Made by a program: the position numbers and the translations under genes
The notes under the pieces: generated by a model
Database searches by the model: none
The model's input: only the letters and a program-made list of their open reading frames with translations
What the model was told of the DNA's origin: nothing
In this document: piece after piece, positions 53,148 to 61,784 of the stretch
Layout: each line of letters opens with the position of its first letter
How positions within the stretch are numbered: position 1 is the first letter of the stretch
NCBI RefSeq assembly: GCF_009696575.1
Contig: NZ_VULQ01000003.1
Span: 1-64,000 of the forward strand
Source: Anaerococcus porci
GTDB taxonomy: Bacteria; Bacillota; Clostridia; Tissierellales; Peptoniphilaceae
Direction of reading: 5' to 3'
Length of the DNA: 64,000 nucleotides

Positions 53148-53897
53148 ATGTTAAAAGAGGAAAGACAAAATTTTATTTTAAACCATGTCAAAAAAAATGG
53201 AATAATCAGAGTTTCTGATGTAACTGAAGTTTTAGATGTAACTGAGATGACAATAAGAAGAGATCTTAAGGAACTTGAAAATAAAAATAAATTAAAAAGA
53301 ATCCATGGAGGGGCAAAATACATAGATGATTTAACCGAAAGAGAGTCAAGTCACCAAGAAAAATTGCATATGAACATGGAATATAAGATAATTATAGCTA
53401 AAAAAGTTTCTAACTTAATCAAAGATAATGATACCGTTTTTATTGGAGCTGGTTCTACACTAGAACTTGTGTCAAATTATCTTGATAATAAAAAATGCAA
53501 AATCGTCACTAATTCACTATTTCTTTTTAATAAAATTTATGATAAAGAAAATATAGAATCAATTCTTGTTGGAGGAAGGATAAGAAAGGTTACCGGAGCT
53601 TTTGTAGGAAATTTTTCAGATAATATAGTTGAAAGTCTACATTTTAAATCTGCTTTTATAGGTGTGAATGGAATAAATTATAATAATGCTTATACATATA
53701 ATGAACAAGAAGGAGAACTTCAAAAATTAGCTCTTGATAATTCGGTCCACAAATATTTAGTTGCTGACCACACCAAAATTGGTAAGGAAGATTTTTATTC
53801 ATTTTATAATATAGATGAAATCCAAGCTGTTATTTCTGATGATAAAATCAGTAATGATAAACTTCCAATACTTAAAGAATATACTGATATTATATAA
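53148..53897 (+). CDS. DeoR-family regulator, likely controlling the kinase-lacC-lacD operon
   Basis: This 249-residue repressor has the DeoR winged helix (1-58: MLKEERQNFILNHVKKNGII, then VTEVLDVTEMTIRRDLKELE and RIHGGAKYI) and the sugar-phosphate-sensing domain (about 75-230) with VFIGAGSTLELVSNYL and IGVNGIN. LacR of lactococci is in this family and senses tagatose-6-phosphate. It is divergent from the kinase-lacC-lacD operon. The ATG at 53148 is chosen over an in-frame ATG at 53109 because AAGAGG lies directly before it and the family nearly always starts ML.EER. A terminator follows at 53974-54023. Confidence 0.93.
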   Translation: MLKEERQNFILNHVKKNGIIRVSDVTEVLDVTEMTIRRDLKELENKNKLKRIHGGAKYIDDLTERESSHQEKLHMNMEYKIIIAKKVSNLIKDNDTVFIGAGSTLELVSNYLDNKKCKIVTNSLFLFNKIYDKENIESILVGGRIRKVTGAFVGNFSDNIVESLHFKSAFIGVNGINYNNAYTYNEQEGELQKLALDNSVHKYLVADHTKIGKEDFYSFYNIDEIQAVISDDKISNDKLPILKEYTDII

Positions 53898-53973
53898 GGA
53901 CTTATATCTAAGTAAAATATAATTTCTCATTCTTAATTTACTACTTCAAAAACTACTACATATGAAAGTGTTT

Positions 53974-54023
53974 TAGAGTATCTACAATCTCTTTCTTGGA
54001 CTTGTTGATACTCTGAATTTTTT
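53974..54023 (+). terminator. Terminator after the second deoR gene
   Basis: AGAGTATCTACAA and TTGTTGATACTCT form a long stem with one mismatch, followed by a T-run. Confidence 0.75.
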
Positions 54024-54094
54024 ATATCATATGTTCCTTACTTTTGGTATATTTTATAAAAACACCTTAATTTAAGATATTAAAAATTAAAAAA

Positions 54095-54244
54095 GGGACT
54101 GTTGCAGAATGAATTAATCGTTCAAAATCATTACAAACTCCTCCACGACAATTTCACCTACTTAAGTGGCAAGATATTCTCAAATTGTCTATGGCTAACT
54201 TTTAATGATGCAACGTTAGAAATTCATAATTTTGCGACAGCCCC
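54095..54244 (-). mobile_element. MITE-like repeat, copy 5 (inverted orientation)
   Basis: This 150-base copy begins GGGACTGTTGCAGAAT and ends ATTTTGCGACAGCCCC. The internal blocks ACAAACTCCTCCACGACAAT and CAAATTGTCTATGG are well kept. It is in the orientation opposite to copies 2, 3 and 4 and lies between the deoR and ribU genes. Confidence 0.87.
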
Positions 54245-54285
54245 TTTGTCTACAGTCTATACTATGGATAAATTATAATATCCTC

Positions 54286-54882
54286 TTACTTTCTATCATG
54301 TAAAATACCCGATACATGTTTATATAATAATTTAGTTGCAAGAATTTCTATTGTTCCCTTTACTAGGTTAAATGGAACTATGGCAAAGACCATAAGTGTA
54401 AAATATGACTTAACTAGGCTATTTAACTTGGATGTCATTTGTACAAAAGTGTCCATACCTACTCCCATTATCTTTCCGTATAGTGGAAAGATTACAAAGG
54501 CATTGGAAAATGTTGCAGCAAGGGTCATAAATAACATTCCTACTATAAGTGCTATAGTTGCTGTTTTTTTAGTCTTCTTTCTTTGGTAGATATAAGCTGA
54601 GATGAAAACAAAAAGTCCCCCAACTATAAAATTTGATATCTCTCCAACTCCACCTGTAGAAGTCTTGGTTAAATTTAATAAGTTCTTAATAAGTTGAATT
54701 AATACTCCATAAACAGGACCCATTGAAAAACCACCTATAAGAGCTGGAACATCAGCTAAATCAACTTTCATAAAAGGCGGTGCTATAGGAATTGGAAATT
54801 GAATAAACATAAGTATAAAACTCATAGCAGACAAAATTCCTACCTTAACTAAATTTCTTAACTTTCTTTGGTCACGACTCAT
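54286..54882 (-). CDS. ribU: Riboflavin-specific S component of an ECF transporter
   Basis: This protein of about 198 residues has roughly six membrane helices. It starts MSRDQRKLRNLVKVGILSAM and shows the RibU-type pattern FIQFPIPIAPPFMKVDLADV followed by PALIGGFSMGPVYGVLIQLI. It imports riboflavin with a shared EcfAAT module encoded elsewhere. The FMN riboswitch directly upstream confirms the substrate. The start at 54882 is chosen over an in-frame start at 54960 because that one lies within the riboswitch and terminator, while AAGGAGG precedes the later ATG. Confidence 0.95.
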   Translation of the reverse strand: MSRDQRKLRNLVKVGILSAMSFILMFIQFPIPIAPPFMKVDLADVPALIGGFSMGPVYGVLIQLIKNLLNLTKTSTGGVGEISNFIVGGLFVFISAYIYQRKKTKKTATIALIVGMLFMTLAATFSNAFVIFPLYGKIMGVGMDTFVQMTSKLNSLVKSYFTLMVFAIVPFNLVKGTIEILATKLLYKHVSGILHDRK

Positions 54883-54912
54883 AATATCCTCCTTAATTTT
54901 AGGCATTAAAAA

Positions 54913-54932
54913 ATGCCCATAAATCAGGGCAT
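54913..54932 (-). terminator. Riboswitch-controlled terminator before ribU
   Basis: On the minus strand ATGCCC and GGGCAT pair around TGATTTAT and are followed by a run of T. It lies between the FMN aptamer and the ribU ribosome-binding site, so FMN binding should cause premature termination. Confidence 0.88.
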
Positions 54933-54960
54933 AAGGAAAAGTCCATACAAAAATGGACAT

Positions 54961-55067
54961 CTTCTTTCATCCAGACTATACTGTCGGTTTGGGAATTACA
55001 CCCAATCGGTCAAAAGACTCGCAGACTATAACTGCCGGTTTAGGAATTTAACCTCACCCTGAAGATA
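54961..55067 (-). promoter_or_regulatory. FMN riboswitch (RFN element)
   Basis: The minus strand matches the RFN element in order: ATCTTCAGGGTGAGGTTAAA, then TTCCTAAACCGGCAGTTATA, AGTCTGCGAGTC, GACCGATTGGGTGTAATTCC, CAAACCGACAGTATAGTCTG and GATGAAAGAAG. FMN binding represses the downstream ribU gene. Confidence 0.97.
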
Positions 55068-55430
55068 CTTTTATAATAACATAAAATTAAAAAATTAACA
55101 AAATTAATCAAACTAAATATAAAAAAACTTTTAAGATAAAAATTAGATAATTTGAAAATTATGAAGATTAATAAGTCCTTATTTTTAGAAAAATAGTAAT
55201 TAAGCACTTATAAAAATTTAGATAAAAAGTAAGATGCAATTGTCATTTCATTTCCAAAAATGATAAAAATAAGTTTATTTAAAATATTCAAACTTTCAAT
55301 CTTTATAATATTTCTTTCTTATTTTAATTCAACCTATTAGTGCCAACTATATAGGGATATTATTTCTTATTATTTAATTTTTCTAGTTGACACTAATAAA
55401 TCATCTTGCTTTATGCTACTAGTACATTAC
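55068..55430. other. Intergenic, no gene seen
   Basis: About 360 AT-rich bases between the FMN aptamer and the zinc-ribbon gene. A pair of similar segments (GTTGACACTAATA on the minus strand and AGTGCCAACTA, about 55338-55400) could form a long-range hairpin and may end the zinc-ribbon transcript. The ribU promoter should be at the left side. I see nothing else. Confidence 0.45.
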
Positions 55431-56483
55431 TTATTCCTTATGAAATTCTCCTGTAACAAGCTTGGATGATATCCATCCCTTTCCTATATAAAGCCAGTAT
55501 CTTTCTCCATCACTTTCTACTTTTGTTGGATGAACTACTTCTCCCCTTCTTACTTCTCCCTTTTTTTCAGATTTGATACTAGGAGATGCCCTAAGTTGAC
55601 CTACACTAATATCTACAGTAAGGTCCTTTCCCATAAAGTCCTCTGCTTTATAAAATTCTACATAGGAAGGATTACCATTCTTATCCCATAGGTCATTGCT
55701 TATGATATTGTCTATATCATAGTCTTTAGAAAACTCTTGTTTTCTTTCTTTTATGCTTTTTTTCTTATTATTTTCCTTATCATCTTTTCCAAGTTCTTCC
55801 TTTGCCCTATCATTTACTACAGCTATATCTTGAGATTTAGGAAATAGTTCTATATATTTACTAGAAAGACTTTCTGCTTTTTCATAATCTCTACTATTAA
55901 AGATATCTACTAATTGGTCAACCGCCCTTTCTTCTGCATCTTTTAATAAGTCTTCTGCCTTTTTATAATCTGAACTGGTTGATTTTGGTATGGTCTTTAG
56001 CTTAGTAACCGCCATTTCAAATTCCCCATTTTTTATTAGAGATTTAGCATCAGATAAAACTTTAGCAAAATCGTTGGACTCATTTTTCAAAGAAGAACTA
56101 ACTTTATTTGAAGATATTTCGCCTCCCACAGTATCATTTGTTTCTTTGTTGTCAATTAAAGCAAATCTTATAGCTCCTACTATAAGTACTATAATAAAAA
56201 TTATAATCAAGACGGTTATTATAACTTTCTTTATCCCTAGATAATTATTGTAATTATCAGCAAGCTTTACCTTTTCATTTTTATAATTTCTATGAGTATT
56301 CCTAGAATCATTATTGTTAATATTTTCTCTAAAATCTTCTCTTACTGGCCTAAGCTTTTGGGTTGTTTCTTGGTCTTTATTTCTATTATTATTTGGATTA
56401 GAGTCATAATTTAGCTTACTTCCACAATTATTACAAAACTTAGCCCCATCTTCATTGGGATGACCACAATTTTGGCAATACAT
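55431..56483 (-). CDS. Zinc-ribbon membrane protein with extracellular SH3-like domain
   Basis: This protein of about 350 residues starts with a zinc ribbon (CQNCGHPNEDGAKFCNNCGS), then a polar linker, one transmembrane helix (about 85-108), an extracellular helical region with TPR-like repeats (about 135-230), a charged linker and a C-terminal bacterial SH3 domain (about 285-345, VGQLRASPSIKSEKKGEVRR then GWISSKLV). The zinc ribbon should be in the cytoplasm and the SH3 domain could bind the cell wall. The exact role is unknown. The ATG at 56483 is chosen over a GTG two codons earlier because AGGAGG is better placed. It is probably transcribed alone. Confidence 0.85.
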   Translation of the reverse strand: MYCQNCGHPNEDGAKFCNNCGSKLNYDSNPNNNRNKDQETTQKLRPVREDFRENINNNDSRNTHRNYKNEKVKLADNYNNYLGIKKVIITVLIIIFIIVLIVGAIRFALIDNKETNDTVGGEISSNKVSSSLKNESNDFAKVLSDAKSLIKNGEFEMAVTKLKTIPKSTSSDYKKAEDLLKDAEERAVDQLVDIFNSRDYEKAESLSSKYIELFPKSQDIAVVNDRAKEELGKDDKENNKKKSIKERKQEFSKDYDIDNIISNDLWDKNGNPSYVEFYKAEDFMGKDLTVDISVGQLRASPSIKSEKKGEVRRGEVVHPTKVESDGERYWLYIGKGWISSKLVTGEFHKE

Positions 56484-56530
56484 ATGCACCTCCTATAATA
56501 ATTATTATATATCTTTTAATTTCTATATAA

Positions 56531-56553
56531 AAAACGTGCTGATTGCACGTTTT
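56531..56553 (-). terminator. Terminator after the RpoD-like sigma gene
   Basis: AAAACGTGC and GCACGTTTT form a perfect nine-base stem with a five-base loop and a T-run on the minus strand, just after the sigma gene's stop. Confidence 0.92.
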
Positions 56554-56560
56554 ATCTCAC

Positions 56561-57568
56561 CTACTCTTGATCACTATATTGCTTTAATTTTCCAAGAGCT
56601 TGATTTTCTATTTGTCTGATTCTTTCTCTTGAAAGGTTGTAGATTGTCCCTATCTCTTCTAGGGTTTTTGGCTTTTCATTGTCTAGACCGTACCTGTAGA
56701 CTATAATTTGCTTTTCCCTATCAGATAGTTGGTCTAGGGCCTTCATTAGAAATTCCTCCATATCTTTTTTGAGGATTTGATCATCTACTGGAATGGACTC
56801 ATCTCCAACCATATCCATAAGCTCATCTCCAGTCGAGTCCTCACTATCAAGATTTATATTAAGACTTGTAGAATTTACTTGATTTCTATTTATAAGGAAA
56901 AGATCATCTGCTTGTTTTTTGTCTATTCCTTCTTGTTTTAAAATCTTATATAACTCTTCCTCGCTTGCTTCTGGATTTGCTTTCAAGATTTGTTTAAGTT
57001 TGTTTAGTTTTAAGTACTTCCCAGCAGGGATTCTTATAGTGTGACCTTCCTTGTTTATTGCCTTTCTTATAGCCTTATCTATCCACTTATAAGCGTAGGT
57101 TGTAAACTTATATCCTAAGCTTAAGTCGAATTTCTCCGCAGCCCTTATCATTCCAAGCATACCCGATTGAACTAAATCTTCTAGTTCTAGGTCATTTCCA
57201 TGGGAACGATAAAAGTAGGATGCCCTGCTTCTTACAAGTCCTTGATTTTTATCTACCAAGGCTCCTAGAGCGTTTTGGTTGCCCTTTTGGAATTGTTCCA
57301 CTATTTGCTCATTTGTTAAGTCTGATAATTTGAGAATATCACTTCTTTGTTTGGCAACTAAGAGGTTTGTCTTCTCCTTTTTTTTATCATCATCTTCAAA
57401 TTCATTATCTAAGTCTTCATCTTCTAGATATTGATCAAACTCTTCCTTTTCTTCATCTGTAAGCTTTTTATAAATCTTTAAAGCTTCTTTTTGATCAATT
57501 TCTTCTTCATCGAAGAAGTCTTTGAATTTGTCTAAGACTTCCTCATCTTTAAAATTTATTTTATCCAT
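56561..57568 (-). CDS. RpoD-like sigma-70 factor in the position normally held by sigH
   Basis: This protein of about 335 residues has an acidic N-terminal extension (1-70), region 1.2/2 (about 80-165: LTNEQIVEQFQKGNQNALGA, then DLVQSGMLGMIRAAEKFD and KFTTYAYKWIDKAIRKAI), region 3 (GHTIRIPAGKYLKLNKLKQI) and region 4 (about 275-330: LSDREKQIIVYRYGLDNEKP, then LEEIGTIYNLSRERIRQIEN). Region 4 is of the RpoD type. Region 2 has TYAYKWIDKAI where housekeeping sigma has TYATWWIRQAI, so promoter melting may differ. The start at 57568 has a GGTGG site. The gltX-cysS-rlmB-yacP order normally continues with sigH; here an RpoD-like gene fills that position. It may be a group 2 sigma or the organism's main one. 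Confidence 0.85.
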   Translation of the reverse strand: MDKINFKDEEVLDKFKDFFDEEEIDQKEALKIYKKLTDEEKEEFDQYLEDEDLDNEFEDDDKKKEKTNLLVAKQRSDILKLSDLTNEQIVEQFQKGNQNALGALVDKNQGLVRSRASYFYRSHGNDLELEDLVQSGMLGMIRAAEKFDLSLGYKFTTYAYKWIDKAIRKAINKEGHTIRIPAGKYLKLNKLKQILKANPEASEEELYKILKQEGIDKKQADDLFLINRNQVNSTSLNINLDSEDSTGDELMDMVGDESIPVDDQILKKDMEEFLMKALDQLSDREKQIIVYRYGLDNEKPKTLEEIGTIYNLSRERIRQIENQALGKLKQYSDQE

Positions 57569-57658
57569 ATAACCACCATAAATTTGATCTGCCTTAGCAG
57601 TCAAGTTCTTATAAAAATGATTTGAATTTTTATAAATTGAATTTTTCCACCATCACCA

Positions 57659-58186
57659 TTATTCATCTTTCAACCTGTCCCCTATATCATCTAACAAGTC
57701 TTTAAGCTCATCTGATATAGGAAAGTCCTTGAAGTTTGTAGAGAAGTCTTTTCTTTTGCTTCTTTTTATCTTATGTTTCATATTCATAAGCTCATTTCTA
57801 AGCTCAAGGGCTGTTATCCTACTTGCTCCTCTTTCAAAAGCAAGAGATTGAACTTGACCATCATCTGTAACCACCTTTACATTGTGACGTCTGGCATAGA
57901 GGTTGGTCATCTTTTCTATATAGGTATCAGCCGTTTGAAACTTCTTGGTATATACTATTTTAATACCCAATTTCTCACTTATATTTTCCCTATCTCCATC
58001 TGAGTTGTAGGCATCAAATACCAGCTCTACAATTTCATTTGAAAGACAGGCGTACTCTGCCATCATATCAATCAACTTTTCTCGAGCAAGTTCAAGTGAT
58101 TGGGACTGGATAGACTTTAATTCGGGCCAAGAATTTATTATATTATAGCCATCTATATAGGTTAGGTTCTTTTTAGTTAAAGCCAT
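57659..58186 (-). CDS. yacP: NYN-domain RNase, YacP/Rae1 family
   Basis: This 175-residue protein has the NYN (PIN-like) nuclease fold: LTYIDGYNIINSWPELKSI with the first catalytic Asp, VELVFDAYNSDGDRE with the second, and VKVVTDDGQVQSLAFERGAS with the third. In Bacillus subtilis the family member Rae1 cleaves mRNA on the ribosome. It overlaps the rlmB gene by 14 bases and stays in the conserved Firmicutes order after rlmB. The length is as expected. Confidence 0.93.
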   Translation of the reverse strand: MALTKKNLTYIDGYNIINSWPELKSIQSQSLELAREKLIDMMAEYACLSNEIVELVFDAYNSDGDRENISEKLGIKIVYTKKFQTADTYIEKMTNLYARRHNVKVVTDDGQVQSLAFERGASRITALELRNELMNMKHKIKRSKRKDFSTNFKDFPISDELKDLLDDIGDRLKDE

Positions 58187-58883
58187 TTTGCCTTATGGTC
58201 TCATATATTGCAATAGCACTTGCTACCGACGCATTTAATGAATTTATTTTGCCAAGCATTGGTATTTTAATAAGTCCATCGCAATTTTCTCTTACAAGTC
58301 TTGATAGTCCCTTGCCCTCGTTTCCTACAACAAGTCCAATCTTTCCTGTAAGGTCTGTTTGTGTAATATCAGATTCTGCCTCTCCAGCTAAGCCATAAAT
58401 CCAGAAATTTTCTTCCTTTAGTTCTTTTATGGCCCTATTAATATTAATAACCTGTGCTATATCGATGTTGTTAATGGCTCCTGCACTTGTTTTATAGACT
58501 GTTGAATTTACCTTGGCAGAGCGTCTTTCACCTATGATTATTCCATCAAAACCAAAAGCTTCTGCACTTCTTATAATGGCACCAAGGTTATGAGGATCTT
58601 CTATTTGATCTAATATCATAAGTCTTTTTTTATCCTTTAACTCATCCAAGTCCTTATATTTGAAATCTTCTACTTCAATTTCTACTCCTTGGTGATTGCC
58701 ATCAATTTTTGAAAAATAGTCCTTATTTTCATAGACTATTTTTACATTTCTTTCATTAAGTTTATTTATTATTTTTTCTATAAACTTATTATTACTATTG
58801 CTTTTTAAAATATGAGCTTTTAAAATTTTTTCACCAGTGTCTATAGTTTCAATTACAGGCTTTCTACCAAAAATCTTAGCCAT
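58173..58883 (-). CDS. rlmB: 23S rRNA (guanosine-2'-O)-methyltransferase, RlmB/TrmH family
   Basis: This 236-residue SPOUT enzyme has an N-terminal substrate-binding domain (about 1-75) and the knotted catalytic domain with LMILDQIEDPHNLGAIIRSA, GLVVGNEGKGLSRLVREN and IPMLGKINSLNASVASAIAI, the three family motifs. It methylates the ribose of a guanosine in the peptidyl-transferase region of 23S rRNA. Its start shares one base with the cysS stop codon. The usual Mini-III RNase gene (mrnC) between cysS and rlmB is absent here. Confidence 0.95.
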   Translation of the reverse strand: MAKIFGRKPVIETIDTGEKILKAHILKSNSNNKFIEKIINKLNERNVKIVYENKDYFSKIDGNHQGVEIEVEDFKYKDLDELKDKKRLMILDQIEDPHNLGAIIRSAEAFGFDGIIIGERRSAKVNSTVYKTSAGAINNIDIAQVININRAIKELKEENFWIYGLAGEAESDITQTDLTGKIGLVVGNEGKGLSRLVRENCDGLIKIPMLGKINSLNASVASAIAIYETIRQNGFN

Positions 58884-60301
58884 TATTTAAGCTCCCACTT
58901 AGTACCTTCTTTGGTATCTTTTAAAATTATTCCCATTTGACTTAGCTTATCACGTATTTCGTCAGCTTTTTGGTAATTTTTCTCTCTCTTAGCTTCATTT
59001 CTTTCGTCTATCAGTTTATTTATATCATCTTCATCAACTAAATCAGTGGATTTTTTCCTGTTTTCAATTCCAAGAACATCTTCAAGTTTAAGATATAAAT
59101 TTCTTGTTTTTTCTACAAATTCCTTAGATGAACTTGAGTCAACTTTTGTATTAGCAAACTTAGCAATATCAAACAAAACTGTTATGGCATCAGGAGTATT
59201 TAAGTCATCATCCATAACCCTTTTAAACTCTTTTGCAAATAAATCTAGCTCTTTAAGTGATTTTTTCTCATCATCTGTGAGATTTCCACTTGTAATTTTA
59301 AGCAAGTCATCTAACCTAAATTTGGCATTATTTAACCTATTTAGGGAGTTTTGGGCTTGTTCAATTATCTGTCTTGTAAAGTTTATAGGAAGTCTATATC
59401 CTGCTGATAGTAGCCAAAATCTTACAACCATGAGATCATATTCTTTCTTTATATCATGAAGGGTAAAGAAATTACCCAAAGACTTACTCATTTTAGTACC
59501 ATCTACTTGAATCATTCCATTGTGCATCCAGTAGTTTGCAAACTTCTTGCCAGATCTTGTTTCTGATTGGGCTATCTCATTTTCATGGTGAGGAAATTGT
59601 AAATCTTCTCCACCAGCATGAATATCTATTGTTTCTCCCAAGTATTTTTTGGTCATAGCTGAACATTCTATATGCCAACCTGGTCTACCTGAACCCCATG
59701 GTGAATCCCATGAAATTTCACCTTGCTTTTTTGTAGCTTTCCATAAGGTAAAGTCCATAGGATTTCTTTTTTTGGCCTTATCCTTATCATCAAGCCTGTT
59801 TGATGCTCCTTCTCTTAAATCTTCTATATTTTTTCCGGAAAGATGACCATAGTTTTTGGCCTTTGAAATATCAAAATAAACATCTCCATCAGAAACATAT
59901 GCCGCATCCTTATCTATTAATTCTTTAACAAAGTTAATTATATCATCCATCGTTTCTGTAGCTTTAGGGTGTATAGTATTTTCCTCATCTATATTCAAAT
60001 CTTTGGAATCTTCCATGTAGGCTTTTATAAACTTGTCTGAAACTTCCTTTGTTGTAATATTTTCCTTAATGGCCTTGTTTATAATCTTATCATCGACATC
60101 TGTGAAGTTTACAACATATTTTACATCATATCCTAAATATCTTAAATATCTTCTCATGGTATCAAACACTACTAAAGGACGAGCGTTTCCTATGTGCATA
60201 TAATCATATACAGTTGGACCACATACATACATTTTTACCTTATTTTCATCTATTGTTTTAAAGTCTTCCTTTTTTCTTGTGAATGTATTATATATTTTCA
60301 T
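58883..60301 (-). CDS. cysS: Cysteinyl-tRNA synthetase
   Basis: This 472-residue class I synthetase charges tRNA-Cys. It has the zinc-binding MYVCGPTVYDYMHIGNARPL with the HIGN signature, the later GWHIECSAM and HHENEIAQSE zinc ligands, and the KMSKS loop as TKMSKSLGNFF. The C-terminal DALR and anticodon-binding domains follow (about 345-472). The length is typical. It begins one base after the gltX stop and is part of the conserved gltX-cysS-rlmB-yacP operon; the usual cysE gene between gltX and cysS is missing. Confidence 0.98.
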   Translation of the reverse strand: MKIYNTFTRKKEDFKTIDENKVKMYVCGPTVYDYMHIGNARPLVVFDTMRRYLRYLGYDVKYVVNFTDVDDKIINKAIKENITTKEVSDKFIKAYMEDSKDLNIDEENTIHPKATETMDDIINFVKELIDKDAAYVSDGDVYFDISKAKNYGHLSGKNIEDLREGASNRLDDKDKAKKRNPMDFTLWKATKKQGEISWDSPWGSGRPGWHIECSAMTKKYLGETIDIHAGGEDLQFPHHENEIAQSETRSGKKFANYWMHNGMIQVDGTKMSKSLGNFFTLHDIKKEYDLMVVRFWLLSAGYRLPINFTRQIIEQAQNSLNRLNNAKFRLDDLLKITSGNLTDDEKKSLKELDLFAKEFKRVMDDDLNTPDAITVLFDIAKFANTKVDSSSSKEFVEKTRNLYLKLEDVLGIENRKKSTDLVDEDDINKLIDERNEAKREKNYQKADEIRDKLSQMGIILKDTKEGTKWELK

Positions 60302-60302
60302 A

Positions 60303-61784
60303 TCAAAATCTTCCCTTAACGTAGTTTAATCTATCAATTATCTTAGACTTGCCCATAATAACAAAGGCATTTCCAAGATCTGGCCCATGTACATTGCCTG
60401 TAAGAGATGCTCTTACTGGAAACCATAAGTTCTTTCCTTTTATGCCAGTCTCTTTTTGGATAGATTTCATTACAGATTTAGCAAATTCCATATCGACTTC
60501 ATCAACTTTATTTAGTTTATTAATAAAGCTATCAAAAATCATCTTAGCTTCATCAGTTCTTATAGCTTCAACCGCCTCATCTGTCCATTTCATTTCGCTA
60601 TCATCTACATAGTAAAAATAAGCTTGATCTACTATATCTGAAAACTTATCTATAGCTGATTGCCAAGTTGCTGCAAGTAGATTAAGCAATTCATCTGGAT
60701 AGTCTTCACCAAAGAAACCTGCTTTTATGCAATAAGGCTTAATTGCCTTTGCTAAATCTTCAACGCTCATCTCTCTCACATAATGACCATTTATCCAATC
60801 AAGCTTTCTTACATCAAATACAGCCCCTGTCTTATTTACCCTATCAAAGCTAAATTGTTCAGCCAATTCTTCCATAGTAAAAATCTCTTCTTCGCTATCT
60901 GGTGACCATCCCAAAAGAGCAAGATAGTTTATTAAACCTTGAGGTAAATATCCTCTTTCGATGAAATCTTCAACCATTCCATCTCCATTTCTCTTAGAAT
61001 ATTTTTTGTGATCTTTATTTAATACTGTTGGTAGGTGGATAAATTCTGGAGACTTCCACCCAAAAGCTTCATAAAGATAAACGTGTTTTGGTGTTGATGA
61101 AATCCACTCATCCCCTCTTACTACATGAGTAATTCCCATTTCATGGTCATCAACTATAACTGCAAAGTGATAAGTTGGATATCCGTCCTCTTTTATAAGT
61201 ACTTGGTCATCCATATCAGATGTATTAAAACTAATTTTCCCCTTAATCCTATCTTCAAATGAAATATCTGTATTTTTTGGAAGTTTTAGTCTTACTGTGT
61301 ATTTTTCTCCATTTGCAATTTTTTCTCTTGCCTCATCAAGGCTTAAAGATCTACAAAGTCCATCATATTTTGGAGTAAGTCCATCAGCTTTTTGTCTTTC
61401 TCTTAAATTATCTAGTCTTTCCTTTGAGCAGAAGCAGTAATATGCCTTACCTTCTTCTATAAGTTGATTTATATATTTATCATAAATTCCAGCTTTTACC
61501 CTATCTGATTGGATATAAGGTCCAGCCTCTCCCACTTCAGTAACTTCTCCATTTTCATCAAGTTTTACACCTTCGTCAATTTCTATACCTGACCATTTTA
61601 AAGTCTTTAGAAGATTTTCCAAGGCTCCTTCAACAAATCTTGTCCTATCTGTATCCTCAATCCTTAAAAGCATCTTTCCACCAGTATGTCTTGCATAAAG
61701 GTAGTTAAAAAGTGCTGTCCTAAGTCCACCGATGTGGAGGTATCCTGTTGGTGATGGTGCAAATCTAACTCTTGTTTCTGTCAT
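60303..61784 (-). CDS. gltX: Glutamyl-tRNA synthetase
   Basis: This 493-residue class I synthetase charges tRNA-Glu, and in organisms lacking GlnRS also tRNA-Gln. It has the HIGH motif as RFAPSPTGYLHIGGLRTALF, the zinc-region CFCSKERLDNLR, VVRGDEWISSTPKHVYLYEA and the KMSKS-equivalent KKYSKRNGDG. The C-terminal anticodon-binding domain occupies about 330-493. It is the first gene of the operon. The promoter lies within the first ~60 bases upstream (TTGACA-like bases are not clear). No T-box is seen in front of it. Confidence 0.98.
   Translation of the reverse strand: MTETRVRFAPSPTGYLHIGGLRTALFNYLYARHTGGKMLLRIEDTDRTRFVEGALENLLKTLKWSGIEIDEGVKLDENGEVTEVGEAGPYIQSDRVKAGIYDKYINQLIEEGKAYYCFCSKERLDNLRERQKADGLTPKYDGLCRSLSLDEAREKIANGEKYTVRLKLPKNTDISFEDRIKGKISFNTSDMDDQVLIKEDGYPTYHFAVIVDDHEMGITHVVRGDEWISSTPKHVYLYEAFGWKSPEFIHLPTVLNKDHKKYSKRNGDGMVEDFIERGYLPQGLINYLALLGWSPDSEEEIFTMEELAEQFSFDRVNKTGAVFDVRKLDWINGHYVREMSVEDLAKAIKPYCIKAGFFGEDYPDELLNLLAATWQSAIDKFSDIVDQAYFYYVDDSEMKWTDEAVEAIRTDEAKMIFDSFINKLNKVDEVDMEFAKSVMKSIQKETGIKGKNLWFPVRASLTGNVHGPDLGNAFVIMGKSKIIDRLNYVKGRF

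Noticed and set aside
24113-54244. The ~150-bp repeats as a CRISPR array or tRNA-like elements
   Set aside because: The copies are kilobases apart, have terminal inverted repeats and no regular spacers or tRNA features.
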